Shown here piece after piece: positions 44,472 to 53,343 of a stretch of DNA of 64,000 nt. A program made the translations under genes and the position numbers. Position 1 is the stretch's first letter; each line of letters opens with the position of its first letter. The stretch covers positions 1 through 64,000 of the forward strand of contig DATLUM010000106.1 in the NCBI GenBank assembly GCA_035533095.1, in the 5' to 3' direction. Source of the stretch: Acidimicrobiales bacterium. Its GTDB lineage: Bacteria; Actinomycetota; Acidimicrobiia; Acidimicrobiales; Palsa-688. Under the pieces are notes generated by a model that did not search any database, was not told where the DNA came from, and worked only from the letters and a program-made list of their open reading frames with translations.

Positions 44472-44639
44472 CTAGCTGGCGGCGGCGAGGTCCAGAACGC
44501 TGGACAGCGAGAGGGCGCCGTCGATGCCCTGCCACCACCGCTGGTCGCAGTGTGAGCAGCTGTGCATCCGGATCGGCTCCCCGCTCACCGTGATCTCGAT
44601 CACGACAAGTTCGCGCGAGCGGCAGGTGGGACATTTCAT
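44472..44639 (-). CDS. Small zinc-ribbon protein
   Basis: 55 residues, ATG at 44639 with GAGGG just upstream. Two Cys pairs form a zinc ribbon: CPTC at residues 3-6 and CSHC at 28-31, followed by QRWWQGIDGALSLSSVLD. The fold resembles the short zinc ribbons of transcription or RNA-binding factors. It lies 94 bp upstream of the mutase fusion on the same strand and downstream of the CPBP protease, inside the conserved DUF3499 - manB block. Function unknown. Confidence 0.72.
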   Translation of the reverse strand: MKCPTCRSRELVVIEITVSGEPIRMHSCSHCDQRWWQGIDGALSLSSVLDLAAAS

Positions 44640-44697
44640 CCCTCGGGGTATCGACCGGCGTCACGCTGCCCTTGAGTCCCGGCACATCAACTGTCCA

Positions 44698-45402
44698 TCA
44701 ACGCAGCGAGACCACGCTCAGCACGGCGGCGGCGTTGAACGCCATGTGTGCCCCGATCGACAGGCCGAGCCTCCCCGATCTCCAGGCCATGTAGGCGAGA
44801 ACGACCCCGAAGGCGGCCAGGCCGGCCAGCTGGACCGCTTCGAAGTGCGCCAGAGCGAAGAGCACCGAGCTCACGATGATGGCGAAAGGGACCGGCATGC
44901 GGCCGAGAAGTGCCCGCAGAAGCAGGCCGCGGAAGAAGAGCTCCTCGATTAGGGGCGCTCCAATCGCAAGGAAGACCAGGAGCACGGCTACAGCCGGGAC
45001 GGTGTGAGCCGCTCCGGTGTCGCGGTTCACCGGCTCGCTGAGCTGGTGGCTGAGGGAGTGATCGAACGACTCGAACGGCAGGTAGAGGAGCGGTATCAGC
45101 CCGTACTGGCAGGCCAGACCCACCGCTGCGCCGGCGGGCAGCTCCCACCAGGTCCCGACCCGCCAGCCGAAGTCCCTCGACAGGCTTGCGGTCCCATGCC
45201 GCCGGCTGGCGTAGACGGCTGCCGCCGCTAGCCCGACCCACAGTCCGGCGACGTTCGCGACGATGACCGCCACGGGCAGCGCAGCCGAACTGTCCGGGTG
45301 GTATCCCGTTGCGGATTCGGCGATGCCGGCCGTGACGAGGGAAATGAGCAACCCGAGGCCGAATCCGATCAAGGCTTCGGGCAGGCCCCATCCGTGGCCC
45401 AA
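44698..45402 (-). CDS. CPBP-family intramembrane metalloprotease
   Basis: Roughly 234 residues; the start is uncertain. The frame is open upstream into DUF3499 but has no ATG or GTG close to the first helix; TTG at 45402 gives a protein opening LGHGWGLPEALIGFG. Eight membrane segments and the CAAX/bacteriocin-processing motifs GAPLIEELFFRGLLLRAL (Glu-Glu and Arg), the His in FALAHF, and the late His/Asn in GAHMAFNAAAV define the Abi/CPBP (Rce1-like) family. It may process prenylated or membrane peptides or give self-protection. Directly follows DUF3499. Confidence 0.8.
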   Translation of the reverse strand: MGHGWGLPEALIGFGLGLLISLVTAGIAESATGYHPDSSAALPVAVIVANVAGLWVGLAAAAVYASRRHGTASLSRDFGWRVGTWWELPAGAAVGLACQYGLIPLLYLPFESFDHSLSHQLSEPVNRDTGAAHTVPAVAVLLVFLAIGAPLIEELFFRGLLLRALLGRMPVPFAIIVSSVLFALAHFEAVQLAGLAAFGVVLAYMAWRSGRLGLSIGAHMAFNAAAVLSVVSLR

Positions 45403-45422
45403 CCCGGGCCGGTTCAGGTGCT

Positions 45423-45665
45423 TCAGGACACCAGCGAGGTGGGGGGTTCGTACCGAGACGGCCGCGTCACCCTTCGGTCCACCTGCGTCCAGCCCTGGGG
45501 GGCACGCAGCCTTCCCGCGTGGCCGGCACAGAGCGCCCACTGGTCGCCGCCATCCTCCACGGGTACGTCGTCGAGCCACACGCGCTGCGCGGAGTAGTCG
45601 TAGGTGAGCCACGCTGCCGTGGTTCCCTGGCAGCCGGGCCGGGCGCACAGGGGGCGGCGGTCCAT
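45423..45665 (-). CDS. DUF3499-family protein
   Basis: 80 residues from ATG 45665 (MDRRPLCARPGC). Cys residues in CARPGC and CAGHAGRL make a probable zinc site; TAAWLTYDYSAQRVWLDD and RLRAPQGWTQVDRR are the family blocks. In mycobacteria a DUF3499 gene lies beside manB and whiB2; here the neighbouring mutase is present but whiB is not. Divergent from ftsH with 61 bp between starts. Function unknown. Confidence 0.86.
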   Translation of the reverse strand: MDRRPLCARPGCQGTTAAWLTYDYSAQRVWLDDVPVEDGGDQWALCAGHAGRLRAPQGWTQVDRRVTRPSRYEPPTSLVS

Positions 45666-45726
45666 GGGTGCCAGACTAACCCGGTGGGGACAACGCAACC
45701 GTGATAGCCCCGCCTAGCATGGACCC

Positions 45727-47667
45727 ATGAGCAGGCAACCTGGGGACATGAGGCCGGGGGGTGGACCCGGCCTGCCCGGAGGGAACACGCCTAACGGTAA
45801 CTGGCGCTGGGTAGCGGTGGTCCTGGTGACCATCGTCATCCTCGCTGTCGTCCTGTCGTCCATGCGGACCAACACCAGCTCCACGTCGCAGAACTACAGC
45901 GCCTTCTACGCGGCGATGAAGGCCGGGCAAGTGACCCAAGCGACGGTCAACAAGGACACCGGCAAGATCACCTACACCAACAAGTCCGGGAAGCAGTTCT
46001 CGGTCCAAGGCCCCGACCTCAACCAGAACGGCCAGGCGCTCGAGACCTACACCCAGAACATCAAGAACCTGAAGCTGGTCAACAACACGACGAGCTCCTG
46101 GGCCGCGATCCTCCCCTACCTCATATACGGGGCGATCATCATCCTCATCTTCGTCTGGTTGTCACGGCGCGCCCAGGGTCAGATGAGCGGGATCATGTCG
46201 ATCGGGCGTTCCAAAGCGAAGGTGTACACGACGGAGCGACCGCGCACGACCTTCGCCGACGTAGCCGGATACGAGGGCGTGAAACTGGAGATCCGCGAGG
46301 TCGTCGACTTCCTGCGCTCTGCCAACCGGTTCAAGGAGATCGGGGCGAAGGTCCCCAAGGGCGTCCTTCTCGTCGGCCCTCCGGGGACCGGCAAGACGCT
46401 TCTCGCCCGTGCGGTCGCTGGTGAGGCGGGTGTGCCGTTCCTGTCCGTGACCGGCTCCGACTTCATGGAGATGTTCGTCGGGGTGGGCGCATCGCGGGTG
46501 CGTGACCTGTTCCAGACCGCTCGCAAGCAGGCCCCGGCGATCATCTTCATCGACGAGATCGACTCCATCGGACGAAAGAGGGGCGCCGGCCTCGGTGGCG
46601 GCCACGACGAGCGAGAGCAGACCCTCAACCAGATGCTCGCGGAGATGGACGGCTTCGAGGCGACGGAGGGCGTGGTGATGATGGCCGCGACCAACCGGCC
46701 GGACATCCTGGACCCCGCGCTGTTGCGGCCGGGTCGTTTCGACCGCCAGATCGTCGTGCCGCTCCCCGACCTCGAGGAGCGCATCCCGATCCTGCAGGTG
46801 CACTGCAAGGACAAGCGGATCGCCCCCGACGTCAACCTGAACGTGGTGGCACGGGGTACGCCCGGTATGAGCGGCGCCGACCTGGCGAACCTCGTCAACG
46901 AGGCGGCCCTCCACGCGGTGCGCCGGGGCGCGTCGTCGATCGCTATGCAGGACTTCGAGGCGGCGCGCGACCGCGTGCTCATGGGCCAGCGGCGGGAGTC
47001 GACGGTCCTTTCGGACAAGGAAAAGGAAGCGACCGCCTACCACGAGGGCGGCCACGCGGTGCTCGCGTACGTGCTTCCCGACGCCGACCCGGTGCACAAG
47101 GTCACGATCCTCCCGACTGGCATGGCGCTCGGGGTAACCCAGCAGCTGCCCATAGAGGAGCGCCACACCTACTGGCGGGAGTACATCGAGGACGCGATGT
47201 GCGTGATGATGGGTGGTCGTTGTGCCGAGCAGCTGGTGCTCGGCAGCCTCTCGACGGGGGCGTCCAACGACCTGCAGCGCGCGACCGAGATGGCCCGCAA
47301 GATGGTCCGCGAGTTCGGCATGAGCGAGCGGATCGGCCCGATGGCTTGGGGACAGGAAGGCCAGGTCTTCCTCGGCGAGGACCTCATGCACGCGGCCCGC
47401 GACTACAGCGACGTCACGTCCAGGGTCATCGACGAGGAAGTGGAACGCATTCTCCGTGAGCAGGAGTCGCGTGCGACTCGCCTCCTGCAGGAGCACCGGC
47501 ACGGCTTGGCCGCGGTCGCCGCTGCGCTGCTGGAGAAGGAGACCATCGACGGCTCCGAGGTCGGGCGGCTCGTCGACGACGCGTTCGGGCGCCCCGTGCA
47601 CGACATCAGCGCTCCGGTGGTCCCGCGCTTCTCCGACGTCGGCGCGCCAGAGAGCGAATCCGCCTAA
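45727..47667 (+). CDS. ftsH: ATP-dependent zinc metalloprotease FtsH
   Basis: 646 residues. Two membrane helices (about 27-45 and 125-145) flank an external domain. The AAA module has Walker A GPPGTGKT, Walker B IIFIDEID, the pore loop [15 protein letters not shown], and second region of homology [20 protein letters not shown]. The zinc site reads HEGGH (normally HEAGH), with the third ligand further on in the [14 protein letters not shown] block. It degrades membrane and short-lived cytosolic proteins. The long Gly/Pro N-terminus ([12 protein letters not shown]) is typical of actinobacteria. Confidence 0.97.
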   Translation: MSRQPGDMRPGGGPGLPGGNTPNGNWRWVAVVLVTIVILAVVLSSMRTNTSSTSQNYSAFYAAMKAGQVTQATVNKDTGKITYTNKSGKQFSVQGPDLNQNGQALETYTQNIKNLKLVNNTTSSWAAILPYLIYGAIIILIFVWLSRRAQGQMSGIMSIGRSKAKVYTTERPRTTFADVAGYEGVKLEIREVVDFLRSANRFKEIGAKVPKGVLLVGPPGTGKTLLARAVAGEAGVPFLSVTGSDFMEMFVGVGASRVRDLFQTARKQAPAIIFIDEIDSIGRKRGAGLGGGHDEREQTLNQMLAEMDGFEATEGVVMMAATNRPDILDPALLRPGRFDRQIVVPLPDLEERIPILQVHCKDKRIAPDVNLNVVARGTPGMSGADLANLVNEAALHAVRRGASSIAMQDFEAARDRVLMGQRRESTVLSDKEKEATAYHEGGHAVLAYVLPDADPVHKVTILPTGMALGVTQQLPIEERHTYWREYIEDAMCVMMGGRCAEQLVLGSLSTGASNDLQRATEMARKMVREFGMSERIGPMAWGQEGQVFLGEDLMHAARDYSDVTSRVIDEEVERILREQESRATRLLQEHRHGLAAVAAALLEKETIDGSEVGRLVDDAFGRPVHDISAPVVPRFSDVGAPESESA

Positions 47668-47672
47668 AGAGG

Positions 47673-47731
47673 TTCGCCCCGGCCAGTGTCACGGCCGGGC
47701 GTGGGGCAGGGGCCCCACCCGGGCGAATTTT
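47673..47731. terminator. Bidirectional terminator between ftsH and DUF5719 gene
   Basis: TTCGCCC at 47673-47679 pairs with GGGCGAA at 47721-47727, enclosing two inner stems (CGGCC/GGCCG and GTGGGGC/GCCCCAC). TTTTA follows on the plus strand, overlapping the stop codon of the minus-strand gene. It separates two convergent genes and could end both transcripts. Confidence 0.65.
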
Positions 47732-49319
47732 ACGGCGTCAGGGGAACCCCCGGCGCCAGGCTGATGCCCGGCGACCCGCCGGCGCCGTAGATGTTCGACT
47801 CGGCGTAGAACGGCCCGTCCGCGCTGACGATCAGCGGTTCGTCGAGTGTGGGCCGCCCCTGGTTCAGGTGGATCGCCACCCTTCGGCCGGGGAAGACGGT
47901 GACCGGGCTCAGACCTGCCAGCGGAACCTGGGCGCCGGCGCTCAACCCGTCGATCACCACTCGCAGCGCCTCATTGCCGGGGTTGTACAGGACCACCCAA
48001 CCGTCGTGCGACGAGTCCGCCAGCGCTCCGGCGACGAGCCACCGGTCGGCCGGGACCCGCTGCCCCAGCATCTGACCCAGGCCGCTCCAGGGGCTCGGGG
48101 TGCCCGCGGCGATCACCCTTTCCGCCACGACCGGCACCCCGTTGACGCTCTGGATAACCGCCGAGTGGGCCACGCCGGCGGGGATGCGCGCCTGTTGGTC
48201 GGAGGCCACCGGTATGACCTGGCCGGGTGGTACCGACAGCTCGAACGGCTCCGCCACCCCCTGGTCCAGCCCGATCGACAGGCGGACGTCTGCTGTCTGT
48301 GTCCCCGGGTTGTAGACGACGTACTGCTCCGACACGCCGTTGCCCGCGTTGCCGTCCGGCCAGACCCATTGGGTACCGGCGGAAGGAGCGCCGAGCAGGA
48401 CGGTCACCCCGGCGATACCGGCCGCCGGGTCCGCGAGGGGGCTCTGGGCGGCGGGCGTGCCCAGGATCGCCGCGCCCGCGGCCGGCGGGTCAACCCATTG
48501 CGTCTCCCAGGCGACCACCCTTCCCGTGCGCGCCGTGACCGTGGTCGCTATCTGCTGGCGGCGGCGTAGGTGGTCGCCGAGGTTCACCGACACCAGGCCT
48601 CCGGGCGGGACCACGATCGCTTGGAAACCGACCGGCGATTCCACGCCCTGGTCGGTGGTGAACGACAGGTCGACGACGCTGTCAGTCGGGTAAGGGTTCA
48701 GCAGCGTTATCTCCACGCCCGCGTTGACGAGCGTCTGCCCCTGGGTGAAGTACCAGTGCGACGAGCCGGATGTCGCGCATGGCGTCGTCACGAGACCGCC
48801 GGGACCGTTGATCTCCTGGTCCACCGCGACGGCGCCGGCGTCGATGTCGACGATCGCTCCGATCCAGTCGGAGCCGCCGGGAACGTCCTCGCTGACGGAT
48901 TGCCGGGAATCACCGCCGACCGAAACGGGGACCTTCACTGACGGCCCGCTGCTCGGCACGAGCGTGACGACACCGGTGGCGCGCCCCAGTCCGCTGTTGG
49001 CAATCACGACGGCGCCCGGGGCCCTGCCGCCGGACCTGTCCGTCGCGCCGGCGCAGAACCACGAAGAGGACAGGGCGGCCGCCGGTGCAGCAACCGGGAT
49101 CTGGCCCGACGCGGCGGCAGCCGCTGTGCCCGCCTGTGACGGTGACGCATGACTGGACCCGGCCCGGTCGGCCAGGCCGCCGGCGACCAGCAGGGCCACC
49201 AGAACGACGACGATCGGGATGCGCGCCACCCCGCCGGCGGCTCGATGGCGGTGCTCCGGGAGCATTCCAACCGGCGAGCCGCCCTGCACCGGTGCGCCCT
49301 GAACCGGTGACTCAGACAT
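47730..49319 (-). CDS. DUF5719-family secreted or membrane-anchored protein
   Basis: 529 residues from ATG 49319, overlapping the GT2 stop by 8 bp. A cytoplasmic tail, one transmembrane helix (IPIVVVLVALLVAGGLAD, about 34-51) and an extracytoplasmic beta-rich repeat region: repeated units such as GAVVIANSGLGRATGVVTLV, VEITLLNPYPTDSVVDLSF, QYVVYNPGTQTADVRLSI and GWVVLYNPGNEALRVVI look like Ig-like sandwiches with a conserved NPG. The family is found next to a GT2 membrane protein in actinobacteria; it may be an accessory of that protein in envelope glycan export. Function unproven. Confidence 0.8.
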   Translation of the reverse strand: MSESPVQGAPVQGGSPVGMLPEHRHRAAGGVARIPIVVVLVALLVAGGLADRAGSSHASPSQAGTAAAAASGQIPVAAPAAALSSSWFCAGATDRSGGRAPGAVVIANSGLGRATGVVTLVPSSGPSVKVPVSVGGDSRQSVSEDVPGGSDWIGAIVDIDAGAVAVDQEINGPGGLVTTPCATSGSSHWYFTQGQTLVNAGVEITLLNPYPTDSVVDLSFTTDQGVESPVGFQAIVVPPGGLVSVNLGDHLRRRQQIATTVTARTGRVVAWETQWVDPPAAGAAILGTPAAQSPLADPAAGIAGVTVLLGAPSAGTQWVWPDGNAGNGVSEQYVVYNPGTQTADVRLSIGLDQGVAEPFELSVPPGQVIPVASDQQARIPAGVAHSAVIQSVNGVPVVAERVIAAGTPSPWSGLGQMLGQRVPADRWLVAGALADSSHDGWVVLYNPGNEALRVVIDGLSAGAQVPLAGLSPVTVFPGRRVAIHLNQGRPTLDEPLIVSADGPFYAESNIYGAGGSPGISLAPGVPLTP

Positions 49320-52300
49320 CGATCCACACCTCGTCACCCTTCATGTCGTCCGCGCCGAGTGACTGAGACGACGGACGCCAGTTCCTTCTGTCCACCGCAG
49401 GGCTCACCGGGGTGAACCACTCCGGCCGCACTACCTCTGGATCGGGGTCCTGCCGGCGCCGCCGGCGGGCGTCGAGGATCACGAAGCCGACGACGGCGAC
49501 CCAGGCGGCGATCTCCACGGCCTGCGCGGAGAGCAGCCCGGAGGAGACGGGAGGGCTGAGGGTCGCCTTCTCCCCGACTGCGACACCGGCCAGGTTCGAC
49601 CGCACGCCCGGAACCTCGAAGCGCATTGCCCACCCGAACGCGGGCTTGGGGGAGAGATCGGTCGAGCCCGCGTGGAGGCTCCATCCGGCGTCGCGCGTGC
49701 TGCCGACGTAGACAGTCGAGCCCGCCGGCACCACCCCGCTCCCCGGGCCGCTGACCCCTCCCGACGTTCCGGAGGTGAGCGCGGGCTTGGCGGATGCCAG
49801 GTCCAGCTGTTGTATCTGCTTTCGGACGGCCTGCTCACCGGAGCCGGTCGCCGCTCCGCCGGCCACCCCCGACTGGGTCGCGGCCGCGGCGGCGGCAACC
49901 GCCGGGGTCAGCACGGCCCTGACCGGCTGCCATGCTGAGTTGAGGTAAACCGAATAGGCGGGGTCGACGTTGTCCGTCTGGAGGTCCGTCTGCAGCTTGA
50001 GGCCCTGCAGGAGAGCTGCCGGCACCGGCACGGCCGATCCCCCGGACCCGGCGGGCGAGGTGCGATTCGGGATGACCAGGTAGCGCACTCCGGCCAGGGC
50101 CAGGAGATGGCCGGCTTTGGTGGTCGAGCGATCCTCCACCAGCTGCAGGATCGATGCGAGCGCTGGCACGGCCCCGCGCCGTCCGCTCACCCAGAGGTCC
50201 GGGACGCCCGGCAGGCCGTCGAAGGACGTGGCGAACGCGATGCCGGGGTGCAGCTGGTAGCCGGCGATCGGTAGCGCGTCGGGAGCGCCGACCCACAGGA
50301 CCCGGTAGTCGCCTTGGTGCGGGTCGGCGAGAAAGCCCAGCAACGACCCCGCGTCCGCGGAAGGCACCTTCCACCTTCCGCTACCGGCGGCGCCGAGTAG
50401 CGGGATGGCCGCCGCCACCATGGCGGCGGCGGCGACCGCCGCAGCCAGCTGGCGCCATCCGAAACGGTACCCGGGCAGATCGAGCTCGAACGCCACTGCA
50501 CCTAGCGCGGCCGCGAGAGCGAGCGACGCCGCGGCCATCGTGAGAACCACGTCGGGCGGCAGCGCAGGGACCCATCCCCGGCTCGACATCCACGCAGCGG
50601 CGAAGCAGACGAAGGCGACCGACCACAGTCGAGCCGCCCAGACCAGCCGCCAACCTCTCCCGATGAACAGCGGAAGGGCGGCCACGACGAGTAGCGCCCA
50701 GCCCAGCACGCTGCCCCCGAAGGGCCCCGTCTGGAACCGCATCACCGCGCCCAGGCCGAGCTTGCCGGCCGGGCCCGGGTCGGGTCCGAGCAGCGCCACG
50801 CCGTTCCCGAGCACGGTGCCCGACCACGGAAGGAGCAGGAGCACCGCGACGAACGTCGCCGCGAAAGACAAGCCGACGATGCGCAGCCCCGACGACGACC
50901 GGCCCGCCAGCGCTGAGCCACCCAGCAGCCCGAGCGCGACCAGTGGCACCACGAACAAGAACGACGGCGCCACCGATCCCACGATGCCGATCAGGACGGC
51001 TATGCCCGCCACGCGGCCTTTGATCCGCGAAGGGTCGGTAATGGGGAACGGGGCCTGCCCGGATAACCGGCCGATCATGCCGAGTATCCACGGGGCGGCG
51101 GCATAGGCCACCAGCGCTCCCCAGTGGCCCCGAGCCAGCGAGTTGTAGGCGATGGGGCAGACGGCGTAGATCAGGGTCGCGGCCAACCGGCCGCGGCGCG
51201 AACCCCACCAGCGAGCCGCCCTGTAGGCGCCGAGGGGGCCGAGCACGAGGGGTGCCAGCACCACGACGTGCTGGAGGGTCCCGACCGCACCTCCGAGGGC
51301 AGTCCCGAGCAGCGCGAGCAGGCCTACCACCGGCGCAGCGGGGGCCGTAACCCCGACGCCTGTCTCGTGCCAGGTGGCCCACCATGCCCGCCAGAGGGTG
51401 CCTATCCCGGACGAGGTATTGGGCAGGCGCCCGATGGAGGGAATCTCGTGCCCGAAGAGTGACCGGGTGCCGATCAACAAAACGATGGCGAGCCCGAGAA
51501 GCACGAGCGTCGCGAGGCGGCGGTCGGTGGCAACCGGGGCTGGTCCCCTCTCCTCGTCGACGGCTGCCCCGGGGACGACGGGGAGGTTCTCCTCGTCCGG
51601 ATCCCCGTACGCGATCGGCACGACCCGCCGGGCGGTCGGCGCAGGGGGCATCCCCTCGCGCACGTCATCGATTCGGGTGCGCACGAACGCGCGGAAGCGG
51701 GCGTTGCCCCGGCTCTGCAGCCTCCGGATCGACTTGTCGCCGGTTCGGCGGTGGCGCTGCAGGGACCGGCGGGCGCGCAGAACGTCCTTCAGGTTTGCGA
51801 ACCCACGGAAGTAACAGACCAGAGCCCACCACGCGGCGCCTGGGCGGCCCTGCATCAGGCGGGTGGCGGACTCCCCGAGGATCCACAACAGCGCGAGCGG
51901 CAGGACCCAGACGAGGTCGTACCAGCGGTAACAGGTGAGGAGGGTCCTGATCCGATGGGCTTCCCGGAGGTACGCTCCGTCAGCCCGAGCGGAGGCGGTA
52001 CCGCTGCCCGGGCGCAGCCCCTGCCGGGACGCCTGGAGATGCATGACCCTGGCGGCTGGAACCACGGTCACCCGCGCCCCGGCCACCCGGGCCCTCCACG
52101 ACAAGTCCAGGTCTTCGCCGAAGCTGTCGATGCCCTTGTCGAAGCCCCCGAGCGCTTCGAAGAGGTCGGCCCGCACGAGGGTGACCCCGGAGGGTGCGAC
52201 CAGGATCTCGCGGACGGCATCGTGCTGCTCCTGGTCCAGTTCGCCGGGGTCGATGAGGTCGTGCATCACCCCGACCCGGTCGGTGGTGGCCCCGACGGCG

Positions 52301-52704
52301 AGGAGACGCTCGGGGGCGTCCCACTGCACGAACTTGGGGGACGTGATCCCCGAGTTGGTCCTGTAGGCCTCCTCGACGAGCAACCGCATGGCGTCGGGAG
52401 CCAGCACGACGTCGTCATGACAGAGCAGGTAATGCGAGGCGCCGGCGACCAGGCGGCGCACCTCGTTGGCGGCCGTCCCGAAACCGACCCGGTCGGAGAG
52501 GCGATGAACGAAGGCTCCCGGGAGCACGGCGTTCACCGCGGGCGTCGGGTCGGTGGTGCTCGCGGCGTCGACCACGAGGACCGACATGTTGGGGTAGTCC
52601 TGCGCAGCGAACGACGACAGCACCTGCTCGAACCACGGGCCGGGGTTGCAGGTGACTACGACCGCCACGACCGCTGGGGCAGGCGCTTGAGATTCGGGGT
52701 CCAT
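49312..52704 (-). CDS. Giant membrane glycosyltransferase (N-terminal GT2)
   Basis: 1130 residues. Residues 6 to about 250 are a GT2 domain: VVAVVVTCNPGPWFEQVLSS, the acidic pair CHDDVVL and the GEDLDLSWRARVAGARV acceptor/base block. A helix near 265 is followed by a cytoplasmic loop, then about 14 transmembrane segments to residue 800 or so, a large outside domain (GYQLHPGIAFATSFDG, RYLVIPNRTS) and a last TM near 1065. Such double-architecture proteins occur in actinobacteria and are thought to polymerise or transfer envelope glycans. The acidic tail ends MKGDEVWIDV. Coupled to DUF5719. Confidence 0.82.
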   Translation of the reverse strand: MDPESQAPAPAVVAVVVTCNPGPWFEQVLSSFAAQDYPNMSVLVVDAASTTDPTPAVNAVLPGAFVHRLSDRVGFGTAANEVRRLVAGASHYLLCHDDVVLAPDAMRLLVEEAYRTNSGITSPKFVQWDAPERLLAVGATTDRVGVMHDLIDPGELDQEQHDAVREILVAPSGVTLVRADLFEALGGFDKGIDSFGEDLDLSWRARVAGARVTVVPAARVMHLQASRQGLRPGSGTASARADGAYLREAHRIRTLLTCYRWYDLVWVLPLALLWILGESATRLMQGRPGAAWWALVCYFRGFANLKDVLRARRSLQRHRRTGDKSIRRLQSRGNARFRAFVRTRIDDVREGMPPAPTARRVVPIAYGDPDEENLPVVPGAAVDEERGPAPVATDRRLATLVLLGLAIVLLIGTRSLFGHEIPSIGRLPNTSSGIGTLWRAWWATWHETGVGVTAPAAPVVGLLALLGTALGGAVGTLQHVVVLAPLVLGPLGAYRAARWWGSRRGRLAATLIYAVCPIAYNSLARGHWGALVAYAAAPWILGMIGRLSGQAPFPITDPSRIKGRVAGIAVLIGIVGSVAPSFLFVVPLVALGLLGGSALAGRSSSGLRIVGLSFAATFVAVLLLLPWSGTVLGNGVALLGPDPGPAGKLGLGAVMRFQTGPFGGSVLGWALLVVAALPLFIGRGWRLVWAARLWSVAFVCFAAAWMSSRGWVPALPPDVVLTMAAASLALAAALGAVAFELDLPGYRFGWRQLAAAVAAAAMVAAAIPLLGAAGSGRWKVPSADAGSLLGFLADPHQGDYRVLWVGAPDALPIAGYQLHPGIAFATSFDGLPGVPDLWVSGRRGAVPALASILQLVEDRSTTKAGHLLALAGVRYLVIPNRTSPAGSGGSAVPVPAALLQGLKLQTDLQTDNVDPAYSVYLNSAWQPVRAVLTPAVAAAAAATQSGVAGGAATGSGEQAVRKQIQQLDLASAKPALTSGTSGGVSGPGSGVVPAGSTVYVGSTRDAGWSLHAGSTDLSPKPAFGWAMRFEVPGVRSNLAGVAVGEKATLSPPVSSGLLSAQAVEIAAWVAVVGFVILDARRRRRQDPDPEVVRPEWFTPVSPAVDRRNWRPSSQSLGADDMKGDEVWIDV

Positions 52705-52804
52705 CCGGGCGGGCGAGCCTAGTGCCCGCGTTTTGCCGGGGCCGGTCGGGGAAAAGACCTAGAGGTCGCGGCTGTGACCGATGCCACGGTCAGGATCGGG
52801 TCGA

Positions 52805-52838
52805 AGTGCTTGCAGAGTGCTTGCAACTGTTATACAAT
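52805..52838 (+). promoter_or_regulatory. Promoter with tandem operator-like repeat
   Basis: TTGCAG (52810-52815), a 17-bp spacer, and TACAAT (52833-52838) form a good housekeeping promoter for the downstream gene. Two exact copies of AGTGCTTGCA at 52805-52814 and 52816-52825 are 11 bp apart, one helical turn, and cover the -35 region, the layout of a dimer or oligomer operator. The AT-rich TGTTATACAATAT is striking in this G+C-rich DNA. Confidence 0.6.
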
Positions 52839-52904
52839 ATGGGTATCCCAGCAAGCGCCCCTGGTGGGTCGCCGAGGGATCGGATCGCAAGCAAGGAGAG
52901 AGAA

Positions 52905-53297
52905 GTGCCGGAGATTCCCTTCCCCCAGATCGACGTGAACAAGGCCGCCGCCGAATTCAACCAGGCGGTCAAGGACGGCGCCTACGTGGCCGTCGGCCTC
53001 GGAGTTCTCGGCTTCCAGCGGGCCCAGGTCCGCCGCGTCGAGCTGACCAAGCAGTTCACCGAGCTGGCCAAGGCCGTCGAGGCGCAGATCGGCGGGGTCG
53101 GCGAACTGGGCTCCCAGGTCGAGGCCTACGCCAAGCTCGCCCGCTCGCAGGCCGAGACCGCCCGCGAGGAGCTGACCCAGCAAGTCGGAGAGCAGCTGTC
53201 GGCCGCCACGAAGATGGTCGGTGTCCAGCTGGCGACGGCCCGCGAGCAGTTCGGCGATCTCACCAAGACCCTCCGGAGCTACGCCGGCATCAACTGA
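52905..53297 (+). CDS. Phasin/HbhA-like amphipathic coiled-coil protein
   Basis: 130 residues from GTG 52905; AAGGAG lies six bases upstream. A short alpha segment (INVNKAAAEFNQAVKDG-type, residues 9-25) leads to a small hydrophobic stretch (AYVAVGLGVLGF) and then about 85 residues of heptad-like helix with many Ala, Glu, Lys and Gln (QFTELAKAVEAQIG, QAETAREELTQQVGEQLS). The shape recalls phasins and heparin-binding haemagglutinin-like proteins that coat granules or lipid, but no exact family is claimed. It has its own strong promoter and a hairpin just after the stop, so it is probably abundantly expressed. Confidence 0.68.
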   Translation: MPEIPFPQIDVNKAAAEFNQAVKDGAYVAVGLGVLGFQRAQVRRVELTKQFTELAKAVEAQIGGVGELGSQVEAYAKLARSQAETAREELTQQVGEQLSAATKMVGVQLATAREQFGDLTKTLRSYAGIN

Positions 53298-53343
53298 GCC
53301 GTCCGGCTGCCACCGGTCCGCCGGCGGTTCACATCCCCTTGGG

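Noticed and set aside
46162-47601. 479-residue open frame antisense to ftsH
   Set aside because: It lies wholly opposite ftsH, whose motifs are complete. The translation is low-complexity and resembles nothing; such antisense frames are common at this base composition.
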